Source of the DNA: Marinarcus sediminis
GTDB taxonomy: Bacteria > Campylobacterota > Campylobacteria > Campylobacterales > Arcobacteraceae
Direction of reading: 5' to 3'
DNA length: 64,000 bases
Assembly (NCBI RefSeq): GCF_048571275.1
Contig: NZ_CP182357.1
Span: 1,984,001 to 2,048,000 of the forward strand
A program made the translations under genes and the position numbers. Positions 1 to 9,085 of the stretch are shown here, one piece after another. Within the stretch, counting starts at the first letter, position 1, and the number at the start of each line of letters is the position of its first letter. The notes below the pieces were generated by a model, which saw only the letters and a list, made by a program, of their open reading frames with translations, had not been told where the DNA came from and made no database searches.

Positions 1-45
1 ATCTTCTCGTATTGTGTCAATGGTCCAATTTAAAAATTCTTGCAC
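1..45 (-). CDS. hobA: HobA, DnaA-binding initiation factor (5' end only)
   Basis: Only the first 15 codons lie in the window, reading from a GTG at 45-43 out through base 1 (begins MQEFLNWTIDTIRED). The GTG lies two bases after the lysC stop, so it is the next gene of the same operon. In Campylobacterota, HobA, the DnaA-binding initiation regulator, commonly follows lysC, and the start resembles HobA N-termini. The call rests on synteny and a short peptide, so it is moderate. Confidence 0.6.
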   Translation of the reverse strand, partial: MQEFLNWTIDTIRED

Positions 46-47
46 GT

Positions 48-1256
48 TTATTTATCCAAATCGTAAGCTTCATGTAAAGATCGAACAGCAAGTTCTGCAT
101 ATTTTTCTTCAACAATCATTGAAATTTTAATTTCACTCGTTGAAATGATTCTTATATTGATGTTCTCTTTTGCTAAAGCAGTAAAGGCCTTAGATGCGAC
201 ACCTGTATGAGATTTCATTCCAACACCAACAACAGAGACTTTACAAATTGAATCATTATAGTCAATGTTTCTTGCTTGTTGTGCAAATGTGTTCATAACA
301 GTTTTACACGCTTCTAAGTCTGTTGTAGGAATGGTAAAGTCTAAATCTGTTTTTCCATCAACACCTACGGTTTGTACTATCATATCCACATTGATATTCG
401 CATTTGCAAGCGCAGTAAAAATAGTAGCTGCAATGCCAGGTTTATCTGTAACCCCATACATTCCAACTCTGACTTGATTTTTGTCCAATGCAATACCGCT
501 TACTAATGGTTTTTCCATAATATTTTCTTCCTTCGTGATTAACGTACCTTCAACTTCTGGTGTGAAGCTGCTTCTTGATACTAAATTTACATTTAATTTT
601 TTTGCCATTTCAACTGATCTGTTTTGTAATACTTTTGCACCTAAAGAGGCCAATTCCAACATCTCATCATATGAGATTTTTTCCAATTTTTTTGCTTTGG
701 GCTCAATTCGAGGGTCAGTAGTATAAATTCCATCCACATCGGTATAAATTTCACACACATCCGCTTCAATCGCGCCGGCAATTGCAACAGCAGTTAAATC
801 ACTTCCACCTCGTCCTAAGGTAGTAACTCTGTTTTGTTCCGTTACACCTTGAAATCCAGCAACAATAACAACTTTCCCCGCTTTAATGGCATTTTTCATA
901 TTGGTTGTATCAATGGATTGAATTCGTGCTTTCATAAATGACGCATCCGTTACAATGCCAGCTTCTCGTCCACTCATTGAAGTAGCAGGGTATCCTATGG
1001 CATTTAAAGCAATCGATAAAAGAGCAGATGTCACTCTCTCTCCTGAACTTAACAGCATATCCATCTCATGCGCAACGGGAACTTTTGTATATGTTTCCGC
1101 ATACTCAATCAGTTTATTTGTCTCTCCACTCATTGCAGAAACAATTGCGATAACGTCGTGGCCTTCATCTTTTATTTTTTTAATAATTTGTGCCACATTT
1201 TGAATTCTGTCCAGTGTTCCTACACTGGTTCCACCAAATTTTAATACTTTTAACAT
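48..1256 (-). CDS. lysC: Aspartate kinase
   Basis: Phosphorylates aspartate, the first step to lysine/diaminopimelate, threonine and methionine, in the cytoplasm. The protein (402 residues, normal length for the monofunctional enzyme) opens with the KFGGTSVG kinase motif at residues 6-13. It has a GRGGSD stretch near the middle and ends in two ACT-type regulatory regions (about 265-400) that usually sense lysine and/or threonine. It starts one base after the rppH stop and is followed by hobA, so the three genes look like one leftward operon. Confidence 0.97.
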   Translation of the reverse strand: MLKVLKFGGTSVGTLDRIQNVAQIIKKIKDEGHDVIAIVSAMSGETNKLIEYAETYTKVPVAHEMDMLLSSGERVTSALLSIALNAIGYPATSMSGREAGIVTDASFMKARIQSIDTTNMKNAIKAGKVVIVAGFQGVTEQNRVTTLGRGGSDLTAVAIAGAIEADVCEIYTDVDGIYTTDPRIEPKAKKLEKISYDEMLELASLGAKVLQNRSVEMAKKLNVNLVSRSSFTPEVEGTLITKEENIMEKPLVSGIALDKNQVRVGMYGVTDKPGIAATIFTALANANINVDMIVQTVGVDGKTDLDFTIPTTDLEACKTVMNTFAQQARNIDYNDSICKVSVVGVGMKSHTGVASKAFTALAKENINIRIISTSEIKISMIVEEKYAELAVRSLHEAYDLDK

Positions 1257-1257
1257 A

Positions 1258-1761
1258 TTAAATATAACCCTCTTTTCTAAAATATTTTAAAACTTGTTTA
1301 TAGACCGTTCGTTTAAAAAACGTAATATAGTCGTATATATTATTTGTAGGTACAAATTTAAACTCACTGAATTCAGGCGTATGGTGTGTATCAATATTGA
1401 TTTTTGCACCGTGTTTTAATTTTACCAAATAATATTTTTGTATTTGACCATCATAAGGTTTCATCTTTTCGGCAATTGCTGGTGGAAATTCATAACTCAC
1501 CCATTGAGGATATTCTGCTACAATCTCAATATCAGATGTACCAATCTCTTCTTCCAGTTCTCTGAAAAGTGCTTCTTTAGGAGTTTCACCTTCATCAATA
1601 CCCCCTTGTGGAAACTGCCAAGCATTTTCTACATCGGTTCGTGATGCAATGAACACTTCGCATTTTTCAGGGTATCTTGCTGAGAGTACAATTGCTGCTA
1701 CATTTGGTCTATAGTGTTTATCATTTGTTTGTGTGGGTATTTCGTCCGTTTTATCAGCCAT
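1258..1761 (-). CDS. rppH: RNA pyrophosphohydrolase (Nudix family)
   Basis: Removes pyrophosphate from the 5' triphosphate end of mRNA to start decay, or hydrolyses dinucleoside polyphosphates. A complete Nudix box is visible at residues 53-75 (G53, E59, R67-E68, E71-E72, G74), preceded by the WQFPQGG stretch typical of RppH. Its 167 residues match the family. It is the first gene of the leftward rppH-lysC-hobA operon and is divergent from hemW across a 55 bp gap. Confidence 0.95.
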   Translation of the reverse strand: MADKTDEIPTQTNDKHYRPNVAAIVLSARYPEKCEVFIASRTDVENAWQFPQGGIDEGETPKEALFRELEEEIGTSDIEIVAEYPQWVSYEFPPAIAEKMKPYDGQIQKYYLVKLKHGAKINIDTHHTPEFSEFKFVPTNNIYDYITFFKRTVYKQVLKYFRKEGYI

Positions 1762-1816
1762 AAATAACTTTTTCCTTATAATTAAGGCTTTATTATATTA
1801 AATTTAGGATTAAAAA

Positions 1817-2884
1817 TTGCTTTTATATATACATATACCATTTTGTGACAGTAAGTGCTTTTATTGTGCTTTTAACTCTTATACCAACATGTTTCATCTC
1901 AAAAAAGAGTACATGAATAGCCTAAAAAATCATTTAAAACACAGCGTTGAAAATGAACTAAAACTAAAAAATAAAACTATAGAGACTGTTTTTATAGGGG
2001 GAGGAACTCCCAGTTCTATTTTGGCGTTGGAGTATAAAGAGATCTTTGAAATTATTCAACCTTATTTAGAAGAAAATGCTGAAATAACTGTAGAAGCCAA
2101 TCCTAACAGTGCAACTCAAAGTTGGTTGGAAACCATGTTTTTTTATGGTGCCAATCGAGTCAGTTTTGGTGTACAAAGTTTCAATGACGAAAAACTGAAA
2201 TTTTTAGGACGTGCGCATAATGCTACTAAAGCTAAGGAAGCCATTGTTTTAGCCAAAGAGGTGGGGTATAAAAGAATCAATTGTGATTTAATTTATGGGG
2301 TATTAAACGATACGTTTGAATCCATTCAAAAAGACATTGACATAATCAATACTTTGCCTATTGACCACGTGAGTGCTTACAGTTTAACCATAGAGGAGGG
2401 CACAAAGTTTTTTGCTAAAAGCAGTGTCAAAATTGATGATGAAGAACTCTCTGGTAAAATTTTCTCTTATTTAGAAAAAAGTGGTTTTAAACAGTATGAA
2501 ATATCAAACTTTGCAAAAGAAGAGGCTTCTACTTCAAAACACAATATCGGGTATTGGCAACATAAAGAGTATTTGGGAGTTGGTGCTGGAGCAGTAGGGT
2601 ATATTGCAGGTCAAAGATTATATCCGCAAAAAGATTTGGAAAAATATATTCAAAACCCTTTTGAAAATGAGATTGAAGTTTTATCGCATGAAGAGATTAA
2701 AACAGAAAAAATATTATTGGGTTTGCGTTCACTTGTTGGAATTGAGTTGAGTCTATTTAATGAAAAAGAGAATCATAAAGTCATGCAATTGGTCGAATAT
2801 GAAAAGATTTACATAAAAAATGACAGAGTCTATAGTAAGGATTTTTTGCTTGCCGATGAGTTAGCCCTTTATATTTTAGAGTAA
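1817..2884 (+). CDS. hemW: HemW-like radical SAM heme chaperone
   Basis: Radical SAM protein of the HemN/HemW family with the cluster motif CxxxCxxC at C10, C14 and C17. A GGGTPS stretch lies at about residue 60 and the family C-terminal region is present. HemW-type proteins (about 350-380 residues, N-terminus close to the cluster) are heme chaperones rather than true coproporphyrinogen oxidases, and at 355 residues this one fits. The start is TTG with an AGGA-type ribosome site just upstream. It was often annotated historically as an oxygen-independent coproporphyrinogen oxidase. Confidence 0.9.
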   Translation: MLLYIHIPFCDSKCFYCAFNSYTNMFHLKKEYMNSLKNHLKHSVENELKLKNKTIETVFIGGGTPSSILALEYKEIFEIIQPYLEENAEITVEANPNSATQSWLETMFFYGANRVSFGVQSFNDEKLKFLGRAHNATKAKEAIVLAKEVGYKRINCDLIYGVLNDTFESIQKDIDIINTLPIDHVSAYSLTIEEGTKFFAKSSVKIDDEELSGKIFSYLEKSGFKQYEISNFAKEEASTSKHNIGYWQHKEYLGVGAGAVGYIAGQRLYPQKDLEKYIQNPFENEIEVLSHEEIKTEKILLGLRSLVGIELSLFNEKENHKVMQLVEYEKIYIKNDRVYSKDFLLADELALYILE

Positions 2885-2972
2885 GTACTTTTATTTAAAA
2901 AAGAGCAATGTAACTTTTTTTTTACTTTAAAAGTTATATAATAATCACATTTTTACATAAAAGGGGAAGTTT

Positions 2973-5189
2973 ATGCTGAAGTGTTATAGGTTATTGATAC
3001 TTTTGAGTTTGGTTGTTTTTTTGATTCAAGGGTGTGACTCAGGGAGTCGTTATTCAAGTTTTAATCCCAAAGAGGTTACTTTTTCTGAAGTTAAAGTTGA
3101 AGTTGCTAAAAATGATCAAGCAAAAAAAGCTGAATTAGAGAAGCTTATTGTACAGGCTAAGGTAGATACCATCAAACCTGAAGATGTCATGAGATATCAA
3201 TTGGCAAATGCACTTAATAAAAGTTTAGAGGTGCAAAAAAGCGAATTGAATAAATTGACATTGGAATTGGATAAATTAAAATCGAATGATACAGCAAAGC
3301 TGTTTACTCCTATTGAATCTACAGAGATTCACATGGGTGGAGGAATTTGGCAATATATGGGTAAAGAACACATTCATTTGGTTAATACAGACAATAAAGT
3401 CTATACTTTTGATAAAAATAATTTCAATTTGCTTAATTCCAAGATTAAAGCCAACGAATCTATCAGAGGAGTATTTGAATCCAAAGACAAACTTCTTGTG
3501 GGAGGTTTTTTTGGATTAGAAGTGTATGATAAGCAAACATTTAAATATGTTAAAACCCTGTTTAGAAAAGAAGCCATCTATAACTCTGTTTCTGTAGGTG
3601 ATAAATTAGTGGTTGGCAATTATCAAAAAGTGAATGTACTGGATAAAAAAACATTCAAAGTCTTACACAGTTTTTCTTCTGGATATTTTGTTAAATTTAC
3701 TGCAAATGAGAACTATTTGGCCCTTATTGATACCTTTAAAGATAGGCTTATGATTTATGATATGAAAAACTATAAAATGCTTTATGATTTGTCTGTTGAT
3801 TTTTCAAAAGGCAAAGAAGAGATTGCTATGGAAATTGTTAATAACAAAATCATTATCTCTTATAAAAATAAAGAGCTTTGTTTGATTGACTTTGTCAATA
3901 AAAAGGTTCTTCACTCTTTTCAAAATAATATTGTGCCATATAAGTTAAGAGTTATAGGCAACTCTGTTTTGTATAAAAGTAATAGCGATGAGCTCTCTTT
4001 ATTTAATACAGAAACATTGGAGACAAATGTTGTGTTCAAAACCGAAGAAAATATAGGAGACTTTAATGCAGATAATGAAGCACTTTATATGATACTTTGG
4101 GGCAAAAAAACTGTCATGCAAAAATATAACTTCAAAGCAATAATTGAAAACTCAACGGCAATCAATGAACTCATCTCTCAACAAGTTTCTTTAGAAAGTA
4201 ACATTAAAGCATTTGAAAATAAAATTAAAGAGATAAACACCTTACTTGTTTTGAAAGATAATGCCACTTTTTTGACCATGGCAAATATTATGATGAAAAA
4301 AACATATAAAAATGGGGTCATAGGTGAGCGTTATGTGCCTTATACTTCAACTTCATACTCTTCGCCTCAACACAGTACAACATACATTAATGGAAGAGCG
4401 TATAATGAAACCAAATATGAGGATAAAAGTTATTCAAATGGAGGATACAATACTGAGGTTCATGGATATAAAGCAATTTACCGTGTAGATAATAATTCAA
4501 GAAATTACTACTATGTAAAACTAAAATTTGATTGGTCTGGTAAATATTCAAAATATGAAGTTTATAACAAAGGGGGTGCATGGAGCGGTGAAAGTGGTAC
4601 AGGAAGTAAGCTCGTTTCTAATACCACTTATTCAACCCATGAAGAGGAGTTTGTAATTGCTCCAGAGGACAATTATAAATTTCAGTTTGAAGTGGGGGAA
4701 GAAAAGTCAAGCATTGATTTAGAGAACATTGATATTAAAATCATACCAGAAGAGTATTATGAAGCATTGAATTATGCCTTGGATGTTAAAAATGAAGATA
4801 TTGAACTGCTAACTAAATTTTTAAATGATTCAAAACTGATAAATTGGAAAAATAAAATAAAAGGGGCATACAAAGAGATTACGCATGAAATTAATAAACG
4901 ATTTAATGAAGCCAACATTAAAAATGCTGAAGTAAATCTTACCATTAATGAAAAAACATACGATAAAGACTTTGAGAGTAAAGTAACCTTAACGGCATCA
5001 AGCTCTAAACCCATGTGTGTTTATATCAATACGCCTTTTGGAGATAAAATGATAAAAACACAAGAGGGGAAAGAGACAGGTTTTTTATTCTGGAAAAGGT
5101 ATGAAAAATCGATTGATTATATCATTCGAGGTGTCTCAAAAGAGAGCTTAAAAGCGAGTGTTAAACACGTTGCCAAAATTTGTGATTGA
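2973..5189 (+). CDS. Large lipoprotein with propeller-like and coiled-coil regions
   Basis: Function not recognised. The N-terminus is a lipoprotein signal with lipobox IQGC (lipidated C21), so the protein is probably membrane-anchored and periplasmic or surface-facing. Residues about 45-105 are heptad-rich (coiled coil). Residues about 110-400 contain repeated short beta blades of the form VYDKxTFK and VLDKKTFK, suggesting a WD40/PQQ-like propeller. A second coiled coil lies near 405-440, followed by a Tyr/Ser-rich segment and a mixed C-terminal domain. AGGGGA-type ribosome site before the ATG; a TATAAT-like -10 lies near 2936. The 3' end overlaps the following UbiA-like gene, suggesting co-expression. 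Confidence 0.75.
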   Translation: MLKCYRLLILLSLVVFLIQGCDSGSRYSSFNPKEVTFSEVKVEVAKNDQAKKAELEKLIVQAKVDTIKPEDVMRYQLANALNKSLEVQKSELNKLTLELDKLKSNDTAKLFTPIESTEIHMGGGIWQYMGKEHIHLVNTDNKVYTFDKNNFNLLNSKIKANESIRGVFESKDKLLVGGFFGLEVYDKQTFKYVKTLFRKEAIYNSVSVGDKLVVGNYQKVNVLDKKTFKVLHSFSSGYFVKFTANENYLALIDTFKDRLMIYDMKNYKMLYDLSVDFSKGKEEIAMEIVNNKIIISYKNKELCLIDFVNKKVLHSFQNNIVPYKLRVIGNSVLYKSNSDELSLFNTETLETNVVFKTEENIGDFNADNEALYMILWGKKTVMQKYNFKAIIENSTAINELISQQVSLESNIKAFENKIKEINTLLVLKDNATFLTMANIMMKKTYKNGVIGERYVPYTSTSYSSPQHSTTYINGRAYNETKYEDKSYSNGGYNTEVHGYKAIYRVDNNSRNYYYVKLKFDWSGKYSKYEVYNKGGAWSGESGTGSKLVSNTTYSTHEEEFVIAPEDNYKFQFEVGEEKSSIDLENIDIKIIPEEYYEALNYALDVKNEDIELLTKFLNDSKLINWKNKIKGAYKEITHEINKRFNEANIKNAEVNLTINEKTYDKDFESKVTLTASSSKPMCVYINTPFGDKMIKTQEGKETGFLFWKRYEKSIDYIIRGVSKESLKASVKHVAKICD

Positions 5190-6720
5190 TTATTTAAAGA
5201 GGATAAAAAGAGATGAGTTAACCATTAACTCATTTCTTTTAACTTTTTTAACTCTTGTTGTTATTCGTACACTTCTGGAATTTGCATTTGAAAGTGGTCA
5301 TTTTTTAAGCTTAAACAGCTCATTTTATTACATTGTTGTTGATTACATACACATTTTCATCTCTTGGCTGACATTGTATTTTTGTATCAGCTTTATACTC
5401 TCTTTTTTTTCAAACAACTCTTTTTTTGATACACTTAAAATCACACTGAAGTTTTTTGGTATCATCATTATTGTTCCTCTTTTGGATTATTTTTTGTTTG
5501 AGAGTGGAAAAATTGTTTACAACTACCATTTTGATAATTTTTGGTTCTCATTTATGAATACTTTTAACCCTTTTGTAGAGCTCTCATTTGCCACAAAAGG
5601 GGTGAGAGTTGAAATCGCTTTGGTGTTGTTGTTTGCATATCTTTTTGTTTATATAGAGACCCAAAAACACTCCAACGCTTTTTTTTCCTCACTGCTTATT
5701 TATGGTATTATCTATTTGTATGGATATCTTCCTGCTTTGTATAATGCACTCTTTTTTACCTCTTTTAAAGAGATTTTAAACCTCTCATATCTGGCTTCAA
5801 AATCGGATGTTCAGTTTAATTTGTATCTTTATTTGCCTATTGCTGTTTTGCTTTTTCTTGGTGTACTTAAACAGTGCAGTAAAAATATACAAGCAACTAT
5901 TATTGACAGTTTAAGATTGGAGCGTTTTAGTATCTATATGGGACTGTTTGTATTTGGTTTTTTAGTGGTATTAAAACAAAACAGTATTGCTTTTGAAGTT
6001 ATCAATCTTTTTGACATGCAAAAGTTTTTTTTGGCACTGTTATCCTTATTGCTTTTGTTTGCTTATTCCACCATTTTAAATAATATTTACGACCAAGAAA
6101 TAGACAGAATTTCAAACCAAGAACGACCATTGGTTAAAGACTATATTCAAGTGCAAATGTATCATCAAATTAAAAACAGCTTTTTATTCTTTGCACTGTT
6201 ATGTGCATTGTCAGTCAATGAGCAGTTTTTTTTACTCTCACTTTTTATTTTTTCGCTCAGTTATATCTATTCTGCTCCACCATTGCGATTAAAAAAACAT
6301 TTTGTTACGGCAAATTTGATTTTATCCAGCATTGCTGTCACTGTTTTTTTACTGGGCTTTTCTTTGGTTGAAGCCAATATGAGTTTTATTAACAGCAATA
6401 AAATATTGCTTCTGTTTATATTTGCTTTTGTTTTTATCAGTGCAAATATCAAAGACATAAAAGACATTCAAGGAGATAAAAAAGAGGGAGTAACGACACT
6501 TGTAATTTTGTTGGGGGAAGAGAAGACAATGTGGATAATCAAAAGCAGCGCATTGATATGTTTAGTACTGTTTTTGTATCTTTTATCTTTTGGATTGCTC
6601 TTTGAACTTCTTCTTGTAACTTTGTTTTTATTGCTTAGTGTGTTGATTAAAGAGTCAGAGCGATATTTATTGTGTTTACAATTGATTGCAGTGATTGTTT
6701 ATGTGGCTTTTTTATTGTAA
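5158..6720 (+). CDS. UbiA-type prenyltransferase with long N-terminal membrane extension
   Basis: The C-terminal half is a UbiA-superfamily intramembrane prenyltransferase. First Asp-rich motif: N308, D312, D316 (NxxxDxxxD). Second: D433, D436, D440. A YSAPPLRLK loop lies between them, as in UbiA/digeranylgeranylglyceryl-phosphate-synthase relatives. Normal UbiA proteins have about 290 residues. Here about 270 extra N-terminal residues form six or so additional hydrophobic segments with no recognised family. The longest frame starts with GTG 5158 inside the lipoprotein gene; TTG 5170 or GTG 5182 are alternatives. The substrate is unknown; the usual menaquinone partners are not adjacent. Confidence 0.8.
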   Translation: MLNTLPKFVIDYLKRIKRDELTINSFLLTFLTLVVIRTLLEFAFESGHFLSLNSSFYYIVVDYIHIFISWLTLYFCISFILSFFSNNSFFDTLKITLKFFGIIIIVPLLDYFLFESGKIVYNYHFDNFWFSFMNTFNPFVELSFATKGVRVEIALVLLFAYLFVYIETQKHSNAFFSSLLIYGIIYLYGYLPALYNALFFTSFKEILNLSYLASKSDVQFNLYLYLPIAVLLFLGVLKQCSKNIQATIIDSLRLERFSIYMGLFVFGFLVVLKQNSIAFEVINLFDMQKFFLALLSLLLLFAYSTILNNIYDQEIDRISNQERPLVKDYIQVQMYHQIKNSFLFFALLCALSVNEQFFLLSLFIFSLSYIYSAPPLRLKKHFVTANLILSSIAVTVFLLGFSLVEANMSFINSNKILLLFIFAFVFISANIKDIKDIQGDKKEGVTTLVILLGEEKTMWIIKSSALICLVLFLYLLSFGLLFELLLVTLFLLLSVLIKESERYLLCLQLIAVIVYVAFLL

Positions 6721-6744
6721 ATAGGGGGATAATAAAATAAGTGG

Positions 6745-6827
6745 TGGTACCCGTGGGCGGACTCGAACCGCCAAGCCGAAGCACCGGATTTTGAATCCGG
6801 CGTGTTTACCAATTTCACCACACGGGC
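6745..6827 (-). tRNA. tRNA-Leu (anticodon CAA)
   Basis: Read leftward, the sequence folds as a class II tRNA. The acceptor stem GCCCGTG pairs with CACGGGT, and the anticodon stem CCGGA/TCCGG encloses loop TTCAAAA (anticodon CAA, decoding UUG). A long variable arm (TGCTTCGGCTTG) is present, with a T arm carrying GTTCGAGTC, and the CCA end is encoded. The extended variable arm and CAA anticodon identify leucine. Confidence 0.96.
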
Positions 6828-6849
6828 ATAAAAAATAGGGAATAAAAAA

Positions 6850-6874
6850 ACCCATCTTGAAAATCAAGATGGGT
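6850..6874 (-). terminator. Rho-independent terminator after HU gene
   Basis: Near-perfect inverted repeat (CCCATCTTGA / TCAAGATGGG, 3-base loop). Leftward transcription leaves the stem into a run of T (bases 6849-6843 are A on the plus strand). It lies about 25 bp past the HU stop codon. The other side is also T-rich, so it may work weakly rightward too. Confidence 0.85.
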
Positions 6875-6899
6875 ATTTTAGTAAATAAATACTTAGTAA

Positions 6900-7175
6900 T
6901 TACTTAGCTACAGCGTCTTTTAAAGCTTTTCCAACTTTAAATTTAGCAACAGTTGTTGCAGCAACGTTAACAGTTCTATCTGTACCTGGAACTTTAGCAG
7001 TTCTAGCAGCTCTCGCAGCAGTTGAGAAAGTACCAAAACCAATAAAACTAACACTATCACCTTTAACTAATGTCTCAGTAATCGTTTCTAATGCAGCATC
7101 AACTGCACCTTTTGCATCTTTTTTAGATAATCCAGCTTTTGCAGCTACTGCATCAATAAATTCAGCTTTGTTCAT
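6900..7175 (-). CDS. hup: HU-family histone-like DNA-binding protein
   Basis: Small basic nucleoid protein (91 residues) that bends and compacts DNA as a dimer. The N-terminus MNKAEFIDAVAAKAGLSKKD is typical HU. The beta arm contains the VSFIGFGTFS motif and an RTAKVPGTDRTV stretch; it ends in a VGKALKDAV helix. Codon use favours common codons, as expected for an abundant protein. Monocistronic, with its own terminator downstream and an AAGGAG-type ribosome site. Confidence 0.97.
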   Translation of the reverse strand: MNKAEFIDAVAAKAGLSKKDAKGAVDAALETITETLVKGDSVSFIGFGTFSTAARAARTAKVPGTDRTVNVAATTVAKFKVGKALKDAVAK

Positions 7176-7302
7176 TGAAGAACTCCTTATAAGTAAAATT
7201 AAACTTGATTACTTTATAGTATCTAAGCTTTAATAAACCTAAAATAATACGCCTATGAGGGGTTTTTCCATCCATTTTTTAATAATTTCTTAGAAAAATG
7301 TC

Positions 7303-7878
7303 TTAAAAAGAAGATTTTATACTTAAAAGTCTACAACTGTTTTCTAAAATGGCAACTTTTTTTATGAGGTCATTTATGTCTCGGTCATAGGCATATGTAC
7401 CAATGCCTTTTATCACCATAATGTGAGAATCTGACTCTTTTAAATATTTTGTAATTTCCAATGCACTTCTGTCATACCAAGTATCAAAATTTCCTGGGTC
7501 ATAAATAGGCAGTTCTCCAAATGTGGTTTTCCCAAAGTAGTCATTAAAAACAATTCTATCGTGATCAAAAGTATACGCTGTTGTATATATGGGCAAACCA
7601 AAAGCCACATATTTTGCTTCATGTATGTGATTATATATTGAGGCATGAACATTTGATTCAATACTGGCAATTTTCCATCGGTAATCTCTTTTATTCATAT
7701 TAAGTTCACAAAAATATTGTTCACTCATTTCATCGAAGATGGCATCAGCTGTATTGATCATAAAAGCGTGGTGATCGAGTTTAGCTGAAATAGCACCGTG
7801 ATAAATTCCAAAAAAGTTCTTTCTAAACATGGTTAAAGATAGGTCACTTAGAAGCTTAACTGTATTTTTCTCAATCAT
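7303..7878 (-). CDS. Class II aldolase/adducin-like protein
   Basis: 191-residue protein resembling the class II aldolase/adducin fold. It has an N-terminal GAISAKLDHHAFMI segment (compare the GNxSxR/K substrate loop), a central ESNVHASIYNH segment where the metal-binding HxH-type histidines would lie, and a C-terminal VIKGIGTYAYDRD stretch (compare the GxGxxxxG loop). Several canonical metal ligands are degenerate, so enzymatic activity is uncertain. Divergent from rsmH. No pathway neighbour indicates a substrate. Confidence 0.7.
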   Translation of the reverse strand: MIEKNTVKLLSDLSLTMFRKNFFGIYHGAISAKLDHHAFMINTADAIFDEMSEQYFCELNMNKRDYRWKIASIESNVHASIYNHIHEAKYVAFGLPIYTTAYTFDHDRIVFNDYFGKTTFGELPIYDPGNFDTWYDRSALEITKYLKESDSHIMVIKGIGTYAYDRDINDLIKKVAILENSCRLLSIKSSF

Positions 7879-7938
7879 TTTAAATGCCTTAAATCAATTT
7901 TTAGGTATTATACTCAAAATATATTAAGGACCATTTTA

Positions 7939-8841
7939 ATGCATATACCTCACATCCCTGTACTCTATAATGAAACGCTTGAAGCTTTTAATGATATTAC
8001 ACAGGGATTTATTATAGATTGTACACTGGGTTATGGTGGTCACAGTGAAGGATTGCTTAAACAAAACAGTCAAATTAAGCTTATTGCTAATGATCAAGAT
8101 GACGAGGCTTTGGCTTTTTCAAAAAAAAGGTTAGAAGCGTTTAAAGAGAGGGTTCTCTTTAATAAGGGTAATTTTGAACACGTTTTAGAGCAGTTTAAAG
8201 ATTTTGAAGTAAGAGGTATTTTAGCAGATATTGGAGTCTCTTCCTTACAATTAGACAAACAAGAGCGTGGTTTTGGTTTTGAAAGTGATACTTTAGATAT
8301 GAGAATGAATCAAAATCAAACCTTAGATGCTAATTTTGTTGTCAATACATATACTCAAGCAGATTTAGAAAGAATCTTTAAAGAGTATGGAGAAGTAAGA
8401 GAGTATAAAAAAGTTGCCTCTTTAATTGTAAATAATCGACCGTTTACAACTGCCAAAGAGTTGTCTGACTTTTTGTTAAAAAAGATGCATAAGGGCAAAA
8501 TTCACCCTGCAACACTGCCTTTTCAAGCCATACGAATTGAAGTAAACGATGAATTGGGTGTCTTAGAACGACTCTTTGAATCCATAGAAGCATTAAAACC
8601 AAAAAATTGTATTGTTGCTATTATCTCATTTCACTCTTTGGAAGACAGAATTGTTAAAAACTGTTTTAAGAAGTGGACAAAGTCTTGTATCTGTGCACCT
8701 ACTGCATATCGTTGTGAATGTGGGAATAACCATGCGTTAGGAAAAGTAATTACTAAGAAACCTATAATACCAAACAAAGAAGAAATAAAGAATAATCCTA
8801 GAAGTAGAAGTTCAAAATTAAGGATTTTTAAGTTTGATTGA
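7939..8841 (+). CDS. rsmH: 16S rRNA (cytosine-1402 N4)-methyltransferase
   Basis: Class I SAM methyltransferase modifying C1402 in the ribosomal P site. It opens with HIPVLYNETLEAF, has the SAM loop DCTLGYGGHSEGLL, and carries later family motifs (DIGVSSLQLD, ERGFGF, ISFHSLEDRIVK). Length 300 residues is normal. As in many bacteria it is followed by an ftsL-like gene; the two overlap by 8 bp. Confidence 0.97.
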   Translation: MHIPHIPVLYNETLEAFNDITQGFIIDCTLGYGGHSEGLLKQNSQIKLIANDQDDEALAFSKKRLEAFKERVLFNKGNFEHVLEQFKDFEVRGILADIGVSSLQLDKQERGFGFESDTLDMRMNQNQTLDANFVVNTYTQADLERIFKEYGEVREYKKVASLIVNNRPFTTAKELSDFLLKKMHKGKIHPATLPFQAIRIEVNDELGVLERLFESIEALKPKNCIVAIISFHSLEDRIVKNCFKKWTKSCICAPTAYRCECGNNHALGKVITKKPIIPNKEEIKNNPRSRSSKLRIFKFD

Positions 8842-9085
8842 ATTAAATGGTAAAAACTCATTGTTGATTGTATTTGCTGTATTATCGATTGTCTTGGCAC
8901 TTTATTTTCCTAAAATATATCTCAAAAATAATATATATTATGTCAGTAAAGACATCAATATCATTTATGCAGATTATATTTCATTGAAAGAAGAGAACCG
9001 TTTTTTACAACAACAATTGGAAGATATGAAGTTTAAAAATCAAATTATGGATTCACTGATTATTAATGGAGTGGGAAAAAAATGA
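8834..9085 (+). CDS. FtsL-like small bitopic membrane protein
   Basis: 83 residues: a short cytoplasmic N-terminus, one membrane helix (about residues 8-25) and a periplasmic heptad-rich coiled coil (ISLKEENRFLQQQLEDMKF). This topology plus its position directly after rsmH is what is expected of the divisome protein FtsL, whose sequence is poorly conserved. TTG start within the end of rsmH; the stop overlaps the next gene as ATGA. Assignment is by topology and synteny. Confidence 0.65.
   Translation: MIELNGKNSLLIVFAVLSIVLALYFPKIYLKNNIYYVSKDINIIYADYISLKEENRFLQQQLEDMKFKNQIMDSLIINGVGKK

Noticed and set aside
5158..6720. Fusion artefact between two genes giving the long UbiA protein
   Set aside because: The frame is continuous and hydrophobic throughout, with no ribosome site or good start near the UbiA boundary around residue 270.
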